Assembly: GCA_021234155.1 (NCBI GenBank) | Contig: JAJEKV010000103.1 | Location: forward strand, 1,242,001 to 1,306,000 | Reading direction: 5' to 3' | From: Isoetes taiwanensis | Taxonomy: Eukaryota > Streptophyta > Lycopodiopsida > Isoetales > Isoetaceae | Length of the DNA: 64,000 nt | Shown here: positions 47,701 to 60,592 of the stretch, piece by piece | Position numbering within the stretch: the first letter of the stretch is position 1 | How the letters are laid out: the number at the start of each line of letters is the position of its first letter | Position numbers and translations under genes: made by a program | Notes under the pieces: model-generated | Seen by the model: only the letters and a program-made list of their open reading frames with translations | Database searches by the model: none | What the model was told of the DNA's origin: nothing

Positions 47701-50600
47701 TCCGGCGCTTTTCGCCATGGCTGCCCCAAACTTTCTACGCTTCAAGTTTACGCTCCAAGGGATCGCGGCTCTTTTAGTGTCATGTCTTTCTCGGCCCACC
47801 TTTCGCGAGGCCCTTGTTGGTCGAGTGGGAAGTTGCGGAGCATACAAGCTTCTGAATTTTCACAAATGGAGCTCCCGCCCCAAATCCGAACAATTGAGGC
47901 GGTTCGCCAGCTCATATCGTCAACGCAGGAAGGCTATGCTACGGTGGTGATGGCACCACCATGTTACTTACTTTCGGCATTTGATTTCTGGGGTATTCCA
48001 TCCTTTGCAAAAAACCTTACATCTCTTGGGGAACTGCTTTACGGGACATGGGCGTAGCTTCGATTTGGTGCTCCTGCGTATCAAGCCAACACGCATCGCC
48101 TCACAAATATTGCCAAACCACATGAGACTTTTGTGAAGTTTACGTGGCGAAAATTGCTTGGCATTCCATTAAGAACACCCACATCAATAAGCCATTTTAT
48201 AATATGGTGCGTCAACGCCATTCACTCCAATCGCATGTCGATTGGCCTCGACTTTATTCTACGCCTTCTTCAAAAGTAGACCGCATCGGGGCTACCCCCT
48301 CCTCTGTCTCACGAAATTTACGTGGGTGGCCATCTTGGACCCTCATTAAATCGCCGATATCTTCCACATTCACGAGAGCCCTTCCACTTCCCATACCTCC
48401 ACTCGGTAGCTCTGCATTCCCGTGTCAAACTCAACAAAATTTGTCTCTTCACGCCAAACCTCTCCTCGTCTGTTTTCAACATCGGACCACGCGTATCCTT
48501 GTCTCCTCTTCTTCTTCTGAGGCCACGCCTTCCAATTCCCGTCATGCCTCTCAACAATCTCAGACAAGGCAGCCACAGGGCCCTGCCCCTCCCCATCCTC
48601 GACAGCTCCTGTACAAATTCCAGCAAGATGTTCAAGCCGCTGCCATGCAGCTACATGCATCGGGGAGGCTCTCATGGTGGTGTTCGAGCGTCCCCGAGGC
48701 TTCGATCTTTATTCAAAGAGACCTTCAAGCTGCCACTACCCATGTTCAAACTTTGGAAGCCCAACTTCAAGAAAAGCACGCGGCTCTATTACAGGCCCAT
48801 ATAGATCTCACTAGTGCTCAGGATCAGACCCGCCTACTTACAGATCAGCAGGTGCAGCTCCAAACTGAAATTCAGGACTTATTGGAACAGAACAAGTCCA
48901 AAGATACCCTCCTGGGTGAAAAGGAGAAACACATTGCTAAGCTCGACACCTTGTACTCGAGCTTTGTGACAATTACTGACACTCAAGTTCAAAATCTCAG
49001 CGGCGTGAAGCTCGACTCACCTCCCTTGAGGCTCGGCTTTCCCGCGCTCACCAATCGGTTAACGTCCCTCGGACTTCGGCTTTTGGGCTCCGGAAACAAA
49101 AGGTCATTGATGGCGCGGAGATTGCCACGCCGCCTCCATACTCGGGGCAATCCTCTTCACATGCCACGCTTCACGTAAACGGGTCCGTGATCGGTCCGTC
49201 TTTTGTTAGAAAAGGAGCATCGGATCCGTGACCTTGAGCATCAGCTCCAGCAAGCAGTTTAATCTGCTGAGGAAGCCCAAAATAAACAGGAGGGATATCT
49301 TGACATTGCTACAAACATCCCGGTGGATTTCTCTACTCCTTCCAGCTATCTTGACTATGGTGGTGGCCCGGCACCTCTTTCTTTTGAAGTGGTACACGGC
49401 CAATGGCAATGTTCATCAACAGCCACTCACAAGTGTGGACTTCCTTCGGATCTGGCCGGATCTTTCCATAGAAGACAAGGGTTTATTTTGTGCACTCTTA
49501 GTCTTTGATCAGCTCACGGTTGAAGATCCCGAATTAGTCATCTTCCGAGTTGTTCAGCCAATGGCTTGTGTTTTTCATGACTTCTATCTGGCGGATCTCC
49601 ATGATAAATTCCGGGATGAGGCCCATCGTGTTTTTCGAGGCAACTCCAATGCTGCTTGGTTGTTATCACCAACCAACAAATATTTCAAGGATCCTGCTTT
49701 CGGTCTCGGACTTTTGAGAGCGGGTACATGCCTGGAATCGGCTCAACACTTATCTCGTGGCGGTCGAAGCGTTGGAACAGGTAAACAAAAATCTAAAACC
49801 ACGATGACCTTGAGTTTGCCCAGTTTATATCACGACTTGGAGGCTACAATCAACTCCGTGGTCTTGGAAAAGCAAGACCATCCCCATGGGCTGGGTAAAT
49901 CCTCCGTCTATCAATTACTCTCTAATTCGAATGGGACCATTGGTGTCGTGCTCTTGATCAAAATCTTGTTCAAGCCTTCGGGACATGGCTCGCAACCTTA
50001 CGCACACGGGCATGCTTCCCTCTCCATATGCTTCCTTAAAGGAGCCCCTCCCGCCCAGTTCCTTTCTTCCATTTGGCGTCTTCCCTTTTTGAGCGAAGGT
50101 TATGGATGGCCACGCTGGGTCGACTCATACTCGGATCTCCTGCGGATCTCCGTGGGATCCCCGATTTGTCGGGCAGCTCAATTGGGAGGATAATGCCACT
50201 TTGGACACTCGCGAAAATTGGATTTATATATGGGTAATGGCGTGGTTGGCAAAAAGCACACGCTGATGCCTTGCATGGTCTTGATACCTTCTTGCGAGAA
50301 TGCTGCCACCTCACCGGACCCTTAGATCCGTCAAAGCTGGTTTTACGTCTTTGCTCTCAAATGCATTACGGTGAAGCTCTTTAAATCGGCGTCTAATCTT
50401 TCCTTTGCAATCCGAATGCGGTCGGTGCCTTAGGTCTCCAAACTGCCTTTCTCATGGAGTGCCGGTTTGTTCCTTGGCCGCCCATCTTTGCCTTGAAAGA
50501 CATGAGTGCGCTCTCACTTCCTCATTGAGGCCCATCACGCCCTAGGGCTCAACACCCACGATGCTCTTCAAACCGCGCCCAGGACCTCATTGCTCATTAC
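47700..50600 (+). pseudogene. Extra ORF downstream of pol, with coiled coil
   Basis: Pieces in several frames form a long protein: FSQMELPPQIRTIEAVRQLI (47860-47920), KPHETFVKFTWRKLLGIPLR (48116-48175), LSHEIYVGGHLGPSLNRRYL near 48310-48360, then a strong heptad-patterned coiled coil (HVQTLEAQLQEKHAALLQAH ... LTDQQVQLQTEIQDLLEQNK, 48740-48950). A C-terminal domain follows (DLSIEDKGLFCALLVFDQLT ... VEDPELVIFRVVQPMACVFH, 49450-49580, and ALHGLDTFLRECCHL near 50270). I do not recognise the family. Post-pol ORFs are known in some plant Ty3/gypsy lineages; function is unknown. Confidence 0.5.
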
Positions 50601-50697
50601 CATAATGGCGCCCAACCTCATTCCGTGAGGATCACTTTCCCGATTGCGGTTTCCCGCCCTCGGGAAGCCATTCCTCCTTTTCTTCAGGTGAGTGTCA

Positions 50698-50710
50698 TTT
50701 GGTGGGGGAG
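50698..50710 (+). promoter_or_regulatory. Polypurine tract of the 11.1-kb element
   Basis: TTTGGTGGGGGAG directly precedes the 3' LTR start TGTTAGTCCC. Confidence 0.8.
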
Positions 50711-51310
50711 TGTTAGTCCCAGTGCCTCTGGTTCGGGACTATTCATGCATCGACGGACGAGGTCAAGCTCAAGGATCCACAGGGCAGGCCACGGGTCAGC
50801 CGTCCAAAGCCCAGCCCGAAGACCAAGCGGCCGGACCCACAGCGGGTCAAAACTGCGTCCGTCAACAAGAGGCCCCGCTTCGGACAAGTGGCGACCCCCG
50901 CACCGCCAAGTCGGCATCGGTGTGATTCTAGGCACTTCAAGAGGCACCGCCAACATTCACCGCAAATCGGGCCTCCTTCGAGAGTCGGCACCGAGATCGG
51001 TCAGTGTCTATATTGGGCCAAAGGCCATTGTACTATATATATGAGTAGAGCTAGCACCTGAGTTTTTAGATGAGTTTTGAGTCTTGTCTCTCTTCAGTCT
51101 TCTCTCGATTGCGAGAGCTCATGTATGTTCATCATTTGATATCAAGGAAGCTCATCATTTTCCTCTCATTGTTCTCTTGTGTTCTGTTTTCTTCTTCTAG
51201 CTCTTTTCTTGCAAATCCCGCGTGACATAGTCCCCCGGATTCTCCTGTTAGATCCAAGGGTCCTCACAGAGGGCTGTCTTGCAGGAGTTCCCGAACCCAG
51301 ACCCCAAACA
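50711..51310 (+). repeat. 3' LTR of the 11.1-kb element (600 bp)
   Basis: Aligned with 40253-40844 end to end; ends CCCCAAACA followed by the target duplication ACAAA. Differences again often pair CAG with CGG. Confidence 0.88.
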
Positions 51311-51567
51311 ACAAACTGAGGGCATCTTGCTTAGATTTGTTAAGCGCCGCAGCTAAGAACAAGAATTGGGGATCTATAACTTAAGGCAACCAAAAATATT
51401 CCAGCCAACATGGAAATTTCAGGCCAAACAAAGCCAAACTGGGTTAGTGCCCGAGGGATTATTATCTTTTATCATCTTTCGTGCACATATGTATAAAAAT
51501 AGTCTCTCGTCGTATATGATGAGAGATAAAAAAATGATCCAGCATGTGGCCAACCCAAGAGAGAAAG

Positions 51568-52738
51568 GTGAAATGAAATAAAATGGTATTACGCCTATGG
51601 AGACCTCACAGGCCTACTGGATGATAAAATAACAATTTACAATACGTCATTTGGGAAGTCCACATCAGGGGCTTCCTTACAGTGCTCTCATCCCAATCAT
51701 CACTACTCTCATCATCTAACAATGTCTGCAGTTGCTTTACATACGACTCTCCATGTTGTAGAACCTCGATAATAAAGGATCATGCCACGTGAGAATCTAA
51801 GACAAATAATTGGGTCAAATCATCCACAAATACACCATATCTATCCCTGATCCCCACGTAAGCAGAGCACTCTATCAGCACATGATGCTCATCTTCCACA
51901 TCCATACTGCCGCAAGCCTTACATGTTTGTTTATCCCTGGGAATCTCCTCTCAACGTCCTGTTTCAATCTTCTCTCAACGTCCTGTTTCAACGTGCCGCA
52001 TGTCTCTTACCCACCGAAATGTTCTCCTGGAGGTGTTTAGCCTGTATCAACCTTGGGTATATTTGGCGCTCATACACACTCATCTTGGGTTACGGGTTCA
52101 TCCATAATTTGGCCATCACCCTCTGTTTTACCCATTGTCTAATGTCCCCATCATACACTAGGGCTTCTTCAAAGGCTATATTCCATTTACCCAACCACTC
52201 TTTGATATCAAAATACCATCCTTGTTCAATACTATCTTGCATAGCTCAGTATCCAAGCCATGTGTCATCATGTTGTTTCAGCTTTCTCACATATCTAATG
52301 CATCTTACTATAGCCTCCCCTTCCATTGGCATAAGGCCACATTTCGCTAGGATCATAGGAAATGGAGTTTGCATTTTAACTCCTAGTTCTTGCCTCAAGA
52401 TTTTTTTTTAGTATTTGCTCAATGTCCTCCCAAAGACCCTTGGGTAGACTAGGCCCCCACACCTCACATCCATAGTGGACAATTACTTGCACTAGAATAA
52501 AGAAGAGGTTAATTTTTAATTCCCATGACCATAAATGTATTTTTCTACTGAGACTGCAAAGAATATAGTGCATTTAGCCCACCTTCCACTTGTTGAGCTA
52601 TGCATGCGTTCCATCTGTGATTCCTATGAATCGTCAGCCCTAGATACTTATACGAGTCACATACCTGGACTATGGTCCCATTGTATTGAAAATACTCTTC
52701 CCGTTTAAACATGCCAACTGCCATGATTTTTGTTTTCT
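51568..52738 (-). mobile_element. 5'-truncated LINE, rightmost of the chain
   Basis: The 3' end at 51568-51625 has gaaatgaaataaaatgg and a degenerate hairpin (gagacctcacaggcctac). Minus-strand coding remnants: KYLGLTIHRNHRWNACIAQQ (52660-52590), NCPLWM/IVHYGCEVWGPSLP (52480), GVKMQTPFPMILAKCGLMPM-like sequence (52385-52330) and the zinc segment CKACGSMDVEDEHHVLIEC (51920-51860). Frameshifted. 5' junction near 52738 with host-like DNA carrying a small duplication (tagatcatcaaaggaact and tagatcatcaaacacc). Confidence 0.8.
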
Positions 52739-53309
52739 CTTAGATCATCAAAGGAACTTAGATCATCAAACACCATAAGTGTGGGAGATTCGAGACAAAA
52801 CCTTACACATTGAAGATGTAAGTCGTTGAAAGGAAGATGAACGTCACCTTGTACAGGCTATTATTCTATCACCATATGATTTAAAATAGGGCATCTAAGG
52901 GATAGGGCCATGCCATATCATTTTCGCATGACATGGCAGACACGTGGACAGGCTAGGAATTCATAATTCATTGACATGTCTAACTTGTGATCAACATATA
53001 CATTAACACAACGACCCAATGAATACACAAATACCTGCAACAAATACCTGTATACCGCGAGGCAAAAACCTTAGGGACTTCCAATAAATTATTGACAGAT
53101 AAACATTTTCTTACTTCCGAAGATAGTTACATTCCAGTCTCTCAATTTATTCAACCCTAAAGCATGTATGCTCTGGAGATGCTTTGTTTCTCTATTCGGT
53201 ACAGGAAGATTTCTGTTACACGCCAAATGAGCGTGCCCATTTCAACAATACAGTGAAGAAAATGAAGCCCCATAGGAGGAATGAGACCACTAATTAATTT
53301 AGCACACTA
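52739..53309. other. Upstream region of the J-protein gene
   Basis: Non-coding, AT-rich, no repeat seen. It should include the promoter of the gene starting at 53310, but I cannot fix a TATA box. Confidence 0.4.
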
Positions 53310-55636
53310 ATGGCATTGTTTCAAGCATTACGGCAAACGGCTTCGGGATGGTTTTCTTTTTCACGGGGAAATGCATCCTTTCATGTTTCCGCGTACTATA
53401 AAGCCAAAAGGGAGGACAAATTCTCATTTGTAAGTCGTTTATATTCCTAGATCAAGTCCATGTTCTATATGGGATTGTAACCCAGAGTATAATCAATAAG
53501 AGTCTATAAACCACAAAATTAATTGTATATACGCTCCCAGAACATAACTTTGAGACTGTTAATTCAGGATCCGTATATTGCCCCTGATGACTTGCATTCT
53601 CGTCAAAAGGTTAGTCTTTGCAGTCTGAAAAAAATCCAGCAATCTACTTTATAACCATGTCGTCTGTGTTCCACTTAAGGATTGATTTGACATTAGGGAA
53701 AGGGCATGCTGCATTTGTCCTTTTGTTGTTAATTTTACTCAGTAGAAATTTCTCAAAATGACTATATATTGGAGTATGGCAAAGGCTGCAGCTAACTGCT
53801 GATAAGACCATTCTTTATGCATGTAGAAATATACAACTTATGCCAAGCGAAGGAAGCGGGCAGAACAGAAAAAGGATCTTCTTGGTTGGCGTTCTGTAAG
53901 ATTTACTGCTGAGGAAATGGACGAGGTAATCAGTTCTAAAGCAGTGTATGGTGTGATTAGAAGTGGAATTATGACATGATTTTTTAGTGCCAAAGTTACT
54001 AAAGAACTTGAAGTCAAGTTTATGACGAAATATATACAGAATGTATGTTGCCTCGGCTCAAAGACAAAATGAGTGATCCCAGTCATTCCTACATGGCTAC
54101 AGCAGCCTATTTTCTGTCCTTGTCTGCCTGGCTCGGCTAAGAGTGAAACATGCATGCCGCCCACTCTAAATTAGGAAATTTCAATATGTCAAGGGAGGTG
54201 GGATTTGCAGTCATACTTCACATGACCCAATACTTGCACATCTTCATGACACGTACTGATACTTGTGGAATTGACTGAGTTTGCATCAATTAGAGGACAT
54301 GGTGAGGGGAGTCTGCTTGAGCCATAGATGACTATTTCAGCGAGTGAGGTCTTCACGTAATCTAAAGGTGATCGTTTTGCAATTATTTGCAGTATGGCAT
54401 CATCGCCTTCCCTGGAATCATTGCAAGTATAGCAGGAGTAAAAACCTTTTGGAGTATGCTATAATGCTAGATAGATAATGAAATAGTAAGGGGCTACCTG
54501 CCGAGGAAAATAAAGCGATTGTAAATATACTCTTATCTTTGTCCGATATTTTTGTGTTTTTTTCTATATTGTTGTGTTTCTTCCATGTCATAGGTTTTTG
54601 GGGAAAAGAAGCAGCAACCAGCCAAGGGGCCTAAAAGAAGTCGCTGGTGGTATCGTGCAGAGAGGGCGTGGAAGCAGTTTTGCAAAAGGTATAAGGGTAA
54701 GTGTTATTTTCTATTGATGTTCACATGCTTTTCTTAATGTCACATTAAGGGTGAATTTTGCAGTGGAAGAACCACCCATCTTTAATTCATCATCGAAACA
54801 GACCAAGAAACAGTGGCCTGGAGCACATGATGATCCAGGATTTTATGACAGCTATCAATGGTGGTCAGATGACCAATTCTATACGGAGGACAACTTTAGA
54901 AGCCACGAGAGCCAGACCAAAAAGAGAAGCTTCGTGTCCATAGGGCTGCCCTCTGATAGGCTGAAACTTGGCCTCTCTGTTTCTGGTCCATTGACAATTG
55001 ATGAAGTCAAAACTGCGTAAGCACCATCATCTTTCCTGAGTTGATAGAACACTTTTATGGTGTGCCTAATCTGTTGGCATGGTTGTCCTTGTTTTTGCTT
55101 AATATTCTGGTTGGATGAAAAGATGTCATTTTTTAAACAAACCATTTCTTTGCTCCTAGTGTATCTTCTGCAAAAGTTTTGTATGCTCCATTTGTTACAT
55201 TCTTTTGTCTTCTGGAAGGCTGACATTTTCTTTGCTGGTTTAGTTATCGTTCTTGTGCTTTGAAATGGCATCCAGATCGGCACCAAGGTCAATCTAAGGT
55301 AATCCAGTTTGTCTGCGACTTTTGAGAATGCAATAAGTTCCTTATTAAAGCAACCAAGAATGTAAGCAGTTCCCGATGCTTGTGCTATATTGTTGCTGAT
55401 ACTGTAGGCCACTAGCAGCTTTATTAACTAGCTTCTAACATTCCATTGTGTGTTTCTTATTTGCATTAAGCTGCATGGATCCAAGAATGTCTGCACTCAC
55501 TTTAGAGAAGTTCACAATGGTTGAATTCTTAAGTCTCTCGAATGACGATTTTATGTTACAGGTGCTGGCAGAAGAAAATTTTAAGGCTTGTGGTGCTGCC
55601 TATGCAGCTTTATGTAGTGCATTGGGTCCCATATAG
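53310..55636 (+). CDS. J-domain co-chaperone with likely mitochondrial presequence, seven exons
   Basis: CDS exons: 53310-53429, 53568-53609, 53827-53925, 54594-54696, 54764-55016, 55244-55298 and 55562-55636, all with GT-AG introns and matching phases, giving 747 nt (248 residues). Exon 1 (MALFQALRQTASGWFSFSRG) is rich in Arg, Ser and hydrophobics with no acidic residue for 34 positions, like a mitochondrial presequence. A basic, Trp-rich middle (RSRWWYRAERAWKQFCKRY) follows. The C-terminal J-domain (LGLSVSGPLTIDEVKTAYRS) keeps the HPD tripeptide at 215-217, split from its start by an intron, and ends AEENFKACGAAYAALCSALG. J-proteins stimulate Hsp70 ATPase through HPD. C-terminal J-domain proteins of this plan occur in plants. 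This is the only intact host gene in the window. Confidence 0.9.
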
Positions 55637-57170
55637 AGATGCACTGCCAAACTAGGCAACATGGTTCACAAAGATGTACATTTGACAACTTATTGATGCT
55701 GCAAACCAGCAATAATGTCTGAGTGGCCCAAACCAAGAAAGGCGTGGGATGTTCAAAAACGTATTTCGCATTGTATGCAGTGTCAACTTCAAAAAGCACC
55801 TAGCATGTTTATTTGACCAATACTGCACAACAAATTAAATTTATTCTTAAACATTTTAATTAGAGCATGTCCAACTTTTATCCGATTCGATTTCTTGGAA
55901 ATAAAGATTGAGCATTTGCAAGTCTCTGAGTCCAGTGATCGTTAAAATTTTGTATTTGGATTTGCAAAAAATATGATTGAAATAAGGGCAATTTATAAAA
56001 ATACCTCTATATTTATGCAAAATTGTGAAAATGCCTTTGTTTTTATGTTTATTCATTATTTTTCTTTCCTTATGGGTTTTTCTGGTAAGGTTGATTGTCG
56101 GTTTTTCTGGTAAGGTTGATTGTCGGCCGTCGATTTCCGGTATATTAAGTAGGATTGTTCCGGATCCGCGGATATGAACACTCTGCCGAGAAAAACATAT
56201 GACAAAATCCTATGGTAAAAAAACACCACCACACCACCTTTGCCCGGCTGTGCACACGTATGCGGCGTGCATGACCATCACCACCTTTGTCGGCCTAGAA
56301 CTCGAGTTGAATGGCACAAACAAACTTTGCAAGTCTTCCCTACCAATTTCGCTGCCAATCACGGACACACAACCCTAAGCAACCCGGTAGGAATGAAGGC
56401 CAAACCTCTGGCGGCATCGATTGCGAGATGCCAATGTAGAACCGTTGGAACCACCATGAAGCGGTAGGAGCCAAGGCCATGAGATTACGGCCATAAGATT
56501 GTGCGAGAGCACGCTTTCGGGCATTCTGGCATCCGGCGATACGATGGAAGCGACCTCACGATTTTCTTTGATGGTTGGAAGGAAAGCAATAACAAATAAA
56601 AAGCGAGCCTCCAAGCCCGGCTAATCTTTGGCATCCAAGCGGAATCAAAGCCTGCTCTACCCAGTAGGAATCAATCCACCGCTCTGTCTGCGCCCACCTT
56701 CTATCGCCATAATCGATCTTGGGCCTCTTCCTTGAAACTAGGGCTGCCATCCACCATACACGATCCGGGAACCACGCCTCCAAGCACCTTTACTTTGCTC
56801 AAAAAGAAAGCAACGTGCTTTCTTATCCTCCCATTTTTAAACCATGCATGGAAACGTATGCCTTAGCCGATTCTAGGAATGGTGCTTTGACTGGCCAACA
56901 AGCACCTCAAATCACTCACAAAATACTGTTTCACTACGTTTTTGCATACAATACACGGCGAAATCTAGGCCAAACCATGCTTGAGATACCCTCCCGAAAT
57001 ACCAAACAAAATAATTAGAACATTATAGGGATATTTTTTATGGAGATAACAGTAATTTTTTATAATGATCCAAATAGAAATGTATCATTCAGAGTATTGT
57101 CGTCGATGGGAATGATATCTTTTCATCAAAGCTAAAATAACTTGAATCGAAGTTCGAAATCACAAATTGA
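55637..57170. other. Intergenic, no supported gene
   Basis: The 3' flank of the J-protein gene. Short frames (for example at 56240-56467 and 56556-56783) lack support. A block at 55985-56035 (ataaaaatacctctatattt, then atgcaaaattgtgaaaatg) has an inverted counterpart at 61443-61495. An 18-bp direct repeat (gtttttctggtaaggttgat) occurs twice at 56079-56121. Confidence 0.45.
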
Positions 57171-58812
57171 AGATTGGAAAGCCTACGGCTAGGGCGGCGG
57201 CAGGCGGCCGCCCGCTCACTTGGAGACTGTTCTTTTAACCTTCGCTGCTGGACGAGTAGTCAGTGGAAAATCTGGCTATTGGCTTCTGCCTTTGATGGTT
57301 TTCTTGCAGATTTCAAGGTGGATGCAACCTCAAGTTTTGTAGCAGAGGTTTCTTTGCAGTTCGCCTAAACTTCCAAGGGACTTGCCCAGCACAAGATCTT
57401 GAGGTTAGGAAGCCTTCTTGGTCATTCTTCTGTGATTAAATCAGCTTTTGAAGAAGCTATGTCGCATCAACTCTTTTTGCTCGGTTGGTCTTGCGGAGGA
57501 GGTTTAATCAAAGGTTTTATGGTATGGTTTATCTCCTTCTCTTTTTGTGGGTTGTTTGGCGGCGATTCTCGTCACATTTCGTCGGGGATAGAGGCAGGTT
57601 GCACTCACTGCAGATAAGGAAATTTATTGCACTCATTGCAATTGGGGGCTTTGAGGTTCTTCCGGATTCTGGCTCCTACCTTGGAGGGGTGTTTAAGCCA
57701 TAAGAACTAGGTTGAATCTTCTTCAGTATATTAACATGAAAGGAAAATCCTTCCTTCTTAGCTGATATTTTAAGCCATACAAAGGAACAAACAAGGATCA
57801 AGATGCTAAATACAACACAAGTCTGCTCAACAGAAAGCCATTGCAAAATGAGTGCCTAAGATGCCGGCGGAATAAGTCTTAGAGCACAAATATGTCAATG
57901 ACCGCTCTGCAGTCACTAAGACGAGTGGCATACCCCAAGTTTTAGCCAGTATCTTAGCAGACAAAGGATAAAAGGACCGTAAAGTTCAAGTTCATTGCCT
58001 GAATCAACTACTCCCGCTTCCGGAGGATGCTCAAGGTGTGCAGAGCAACTTACAAGCAAAAGGTTGTTTTAGCTCGAGTGTTGATGATGTCTTGGAAGGC
58101 ATTGGTGGGGTATGGCTGCACTGCTTTAGTTCGGTGTTGGGTCTAACAGATTCTGGATGCTTTAACATTTTGTTATCTTGGAAAGGGTTTAGCTTTTCAT
58201 GTTGGCTCTCTTCTATCCCAGCTGGAAGAAGGGTGTAGTTGCAGGTGGCAGCATTATGAAAGTAGGTCATACTGAAGTGAAGATCTAGGAGGCATTTGGA
58301 TCGGGAGGACCAGATGCACTTAAAACTGCTTATCAGGTTTGCTGGTAGGTTGAGTAAAATGATGGTGATGCCCAAGCAGGTGATCAAAAGTAGAGGTAGA
58401 AGTAGTCGACCACCCTTCGGGGAGGCCTCCAGAAGGCATTTGCATCTTGGAGAAGATGGTGAGGCAAAGTACCTCTTAGTACAACTGGAAAAGAGTAATT
58501 GTCTCCTAGTAGTACCCTTTTGCACATGTGCAGCTTGAGGCAAAGTTAACGCGCGAAAAACTGCTTTTTCACCTCTATTATGGTCTATCTGTATTCTCGG
58601 GTGGTGTTTCAGGTGGCATCGTCTTCATGTATTATGGGATATTTTCTTTGGATGATCCTCTAGAATGGTATTGTTTACTACCTCCGCACCTGGGTTTTAT
58701 GAGCATGTGTTCTGACAAGGTTAGGTATCTGGCTCCTTTGGAGCCTTAAATAAATGTATTTATTTACATACTATTAATAAAAATAAAAATATCGTGCCTT
58801 CAAAAAAAAAAA
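57171..58812 (+). mobile_element. Possible retroposon 3' part with hairpin and poly(A)
   Basis: The end shows GGCTCCTTTGGAGCC (58732-58746, a perfect 6-bp stem with TTT loop), then ttaaataaatgtatttattt and a terminal A12 tract (58801-58812). This is the usual look of a plant LINE-type 3' end in plus orientation. Upstream sequence (57400-58700) is G/T-rich with only short frames and no RT motif I can support, so the identity is tentative. Confidence 0.35.
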
Positions 58813-59798
58813 ACCCGGCTTGAACTAGTCTATACTAGCACAAACATCAGCATTGGTCAATCCCGCCGCTGTCTTATCTGGCCATACAAGAACTGTTAAG
58901 TCCTAGATGGTACCATCCTTTCCTGGTGTACAACATTAATGTTCTCATATAACAATAGTCTAAACTCTAGTCTAGATTCCTAATTGTATCCCTAAGGATT
59001 GAATCCAATAGTCAATATTCAATGATATCATACCTTAGCATTTCCATTAGCATTTCCATTGTAAAGAGAAGCCAAGGTCTTCTCTGCCCAATTTAATCAA
59101 CATCCAACATCCAATAATTCCAAAGGGAACCACATGCCAGTTACCTACATAATGATCAGGTTCCAAAGACTCTTAACAAACATTAATAATTAGGATAGCC
59201 ATAAGCCAATATACCCTATCAGCAGTGACCTCAATGATCTTTAAATAGACCATACAATTACACTCCCATGCAGAATGTAAAATGCTTTCACTTTTCATAA
59301 TAATGTAAAAGCCTTAACTGCATAATTCAAAAGGAATACTTTTAGAATTAAATTCTATTTTGTTACAACATATTACATGATATAAATTCAGTTTCAGGCT
59401 TCTTCCTTAAATCCACGTAGGATCCACGTAGGATCACTGTTTTTTGCTTAAAAAACCAGTAGAACTTGTATAACATTAAGAACAATGAGGCTTTTAGTCA
59501 TGCAACGTTCCTGTTTGGAATAGAAAGATAAGTAGTACCAACAGCAAGACCTTTAGTATTAATGGTTTACCATAACGGATATCCATTCTCATAAATAAGG
59601 AGGTGATTCCAGTACCACAACTAGAACATTTAAAAACATCTCAAAAAGCTTACTGCAGCCCGTAGATATAGCACATATTATTCATCTAAGAAGATAAGAG
59701 ACCAAGGCCTGGTTGGTAGAACCAGTACCCCAAGTAGCATATTATCATGCAAAAATAGTATCTTAATGTTTAACGTCTGAGCAGCCTATTAACATAAC

Positions 59799-60592
59799 TT
59801 AATATCCTTGAAAATTATGTAGCGTTCTACAAAAAAACACCTCTGTAGCAGAGTACCTTGGGATTGTGAAAGAAAGAACAAGCAACCAGCATAAGATCAA
59901 GCCTGAGATCACGCTTTTAGCATTAACTTCCATAATAATGTTTTCGTTTTCAACCAAAGTCCAACTTTGGTCTTGGTCACTGTCCACTTCCCAGCTCACC
60001 TGATATAAATCGGACAAAAGAAATACATTACGAGGAGAAGCCCGTACCTGCAGCCAACCAATACATCATTAGCCTGATAAGGGTAAAGATGCAAGGGCCA
60101 AAAGGTACCTTAGGCTTCTCGGTTGTCAACCGATCACCTAATGTAATCCTTTTGCCCAAAAGATCAAGTGAGGAAAGTAAAATAGAAAACAGATTTACAT
60201 AAATAAAAGAGATCAATCATATCCTTAATTCAGTAATACAACTGAGCAAGAGCAAAATATCTTATAATCAAACTGTTCAGAGAAAGAACAAATAATTAAT
60301 GGCATTTAAAATCCCAGAAAATCTGTATTATGGAAATGGATCGCCTAACATCCCCAACCTGCTTTATACCTTCAGGTCTGAGAGCCAACAAGACTGATAA
60401 TGACAAGTTTTACTTAAAAACGACCACTGCAATACCTGGTTTAAGTCGCTTATAAACATAAACCCATCTTCGTTTTAGCGGCAAAATGGGACGTTTCACC
60501 ATAACCCTGCCTCTAGAAACCTGATACTTCATATTCAGTGGCTGCCACCGTAGCCATTCTTGCCTAGTTTGCCATAAATGTTGCTCATGCAA
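59799..60592 (-). other. Candidate multi-exon host gene, unproven
   Basis: Three open segments: 60592-60436 ending at a ccag|gtattg donor, about 60164-60110 (GDRLTTEKPK|gtacct), and 60050-59799 after a gctgcag acceptor (VRASPRNVFLLSDLYQ, then WEVDSDQDQSWTLVENENII). Amino-acid composition looks natural, but segment 1 ends in phase 1 while segment 2 needs phase 2 at its only AG. It could have a missed exon or be a pseudogene. No family recognised. Confidence 0.25.

Larger units (their letters stand above)
40253..51310 (+). mobile_element. 11.1-kb Ty3/gypsy element with TSD ACAAA and an extra 3' ORF
   Basis: Direct repeats ACAAA (40248-40252 and 51311-51315) flank TGTTAGTC...CCAAACA LTRs of about 600 bp. 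Gag, RT, RNase H and integrase follow in Ty3/gypsy order. The integrase has no chromodomain, and an extra region with a long coiled coil lies between integrase and the 3' LTR (about 47.7-50.6 kb). Coding is broken by many frameshifts. The layout recalls plant Tat/Athila-type elements that carry additional ORFs after pol, but membership is not proven. Confidence 0.88.

Noticed and set aside
56240-56783. Small host genes on either strand
   Set aside because: Overlapping short frames on both strands, no conserved motif, no intron signals.
58031-58543. A 170-codon minus-strand frame with a hydrophobic stretch
   Set aside because: No family resemblance, no splice or start support, and it lies in a region that looks like a plus-strand retroposon 3' part.
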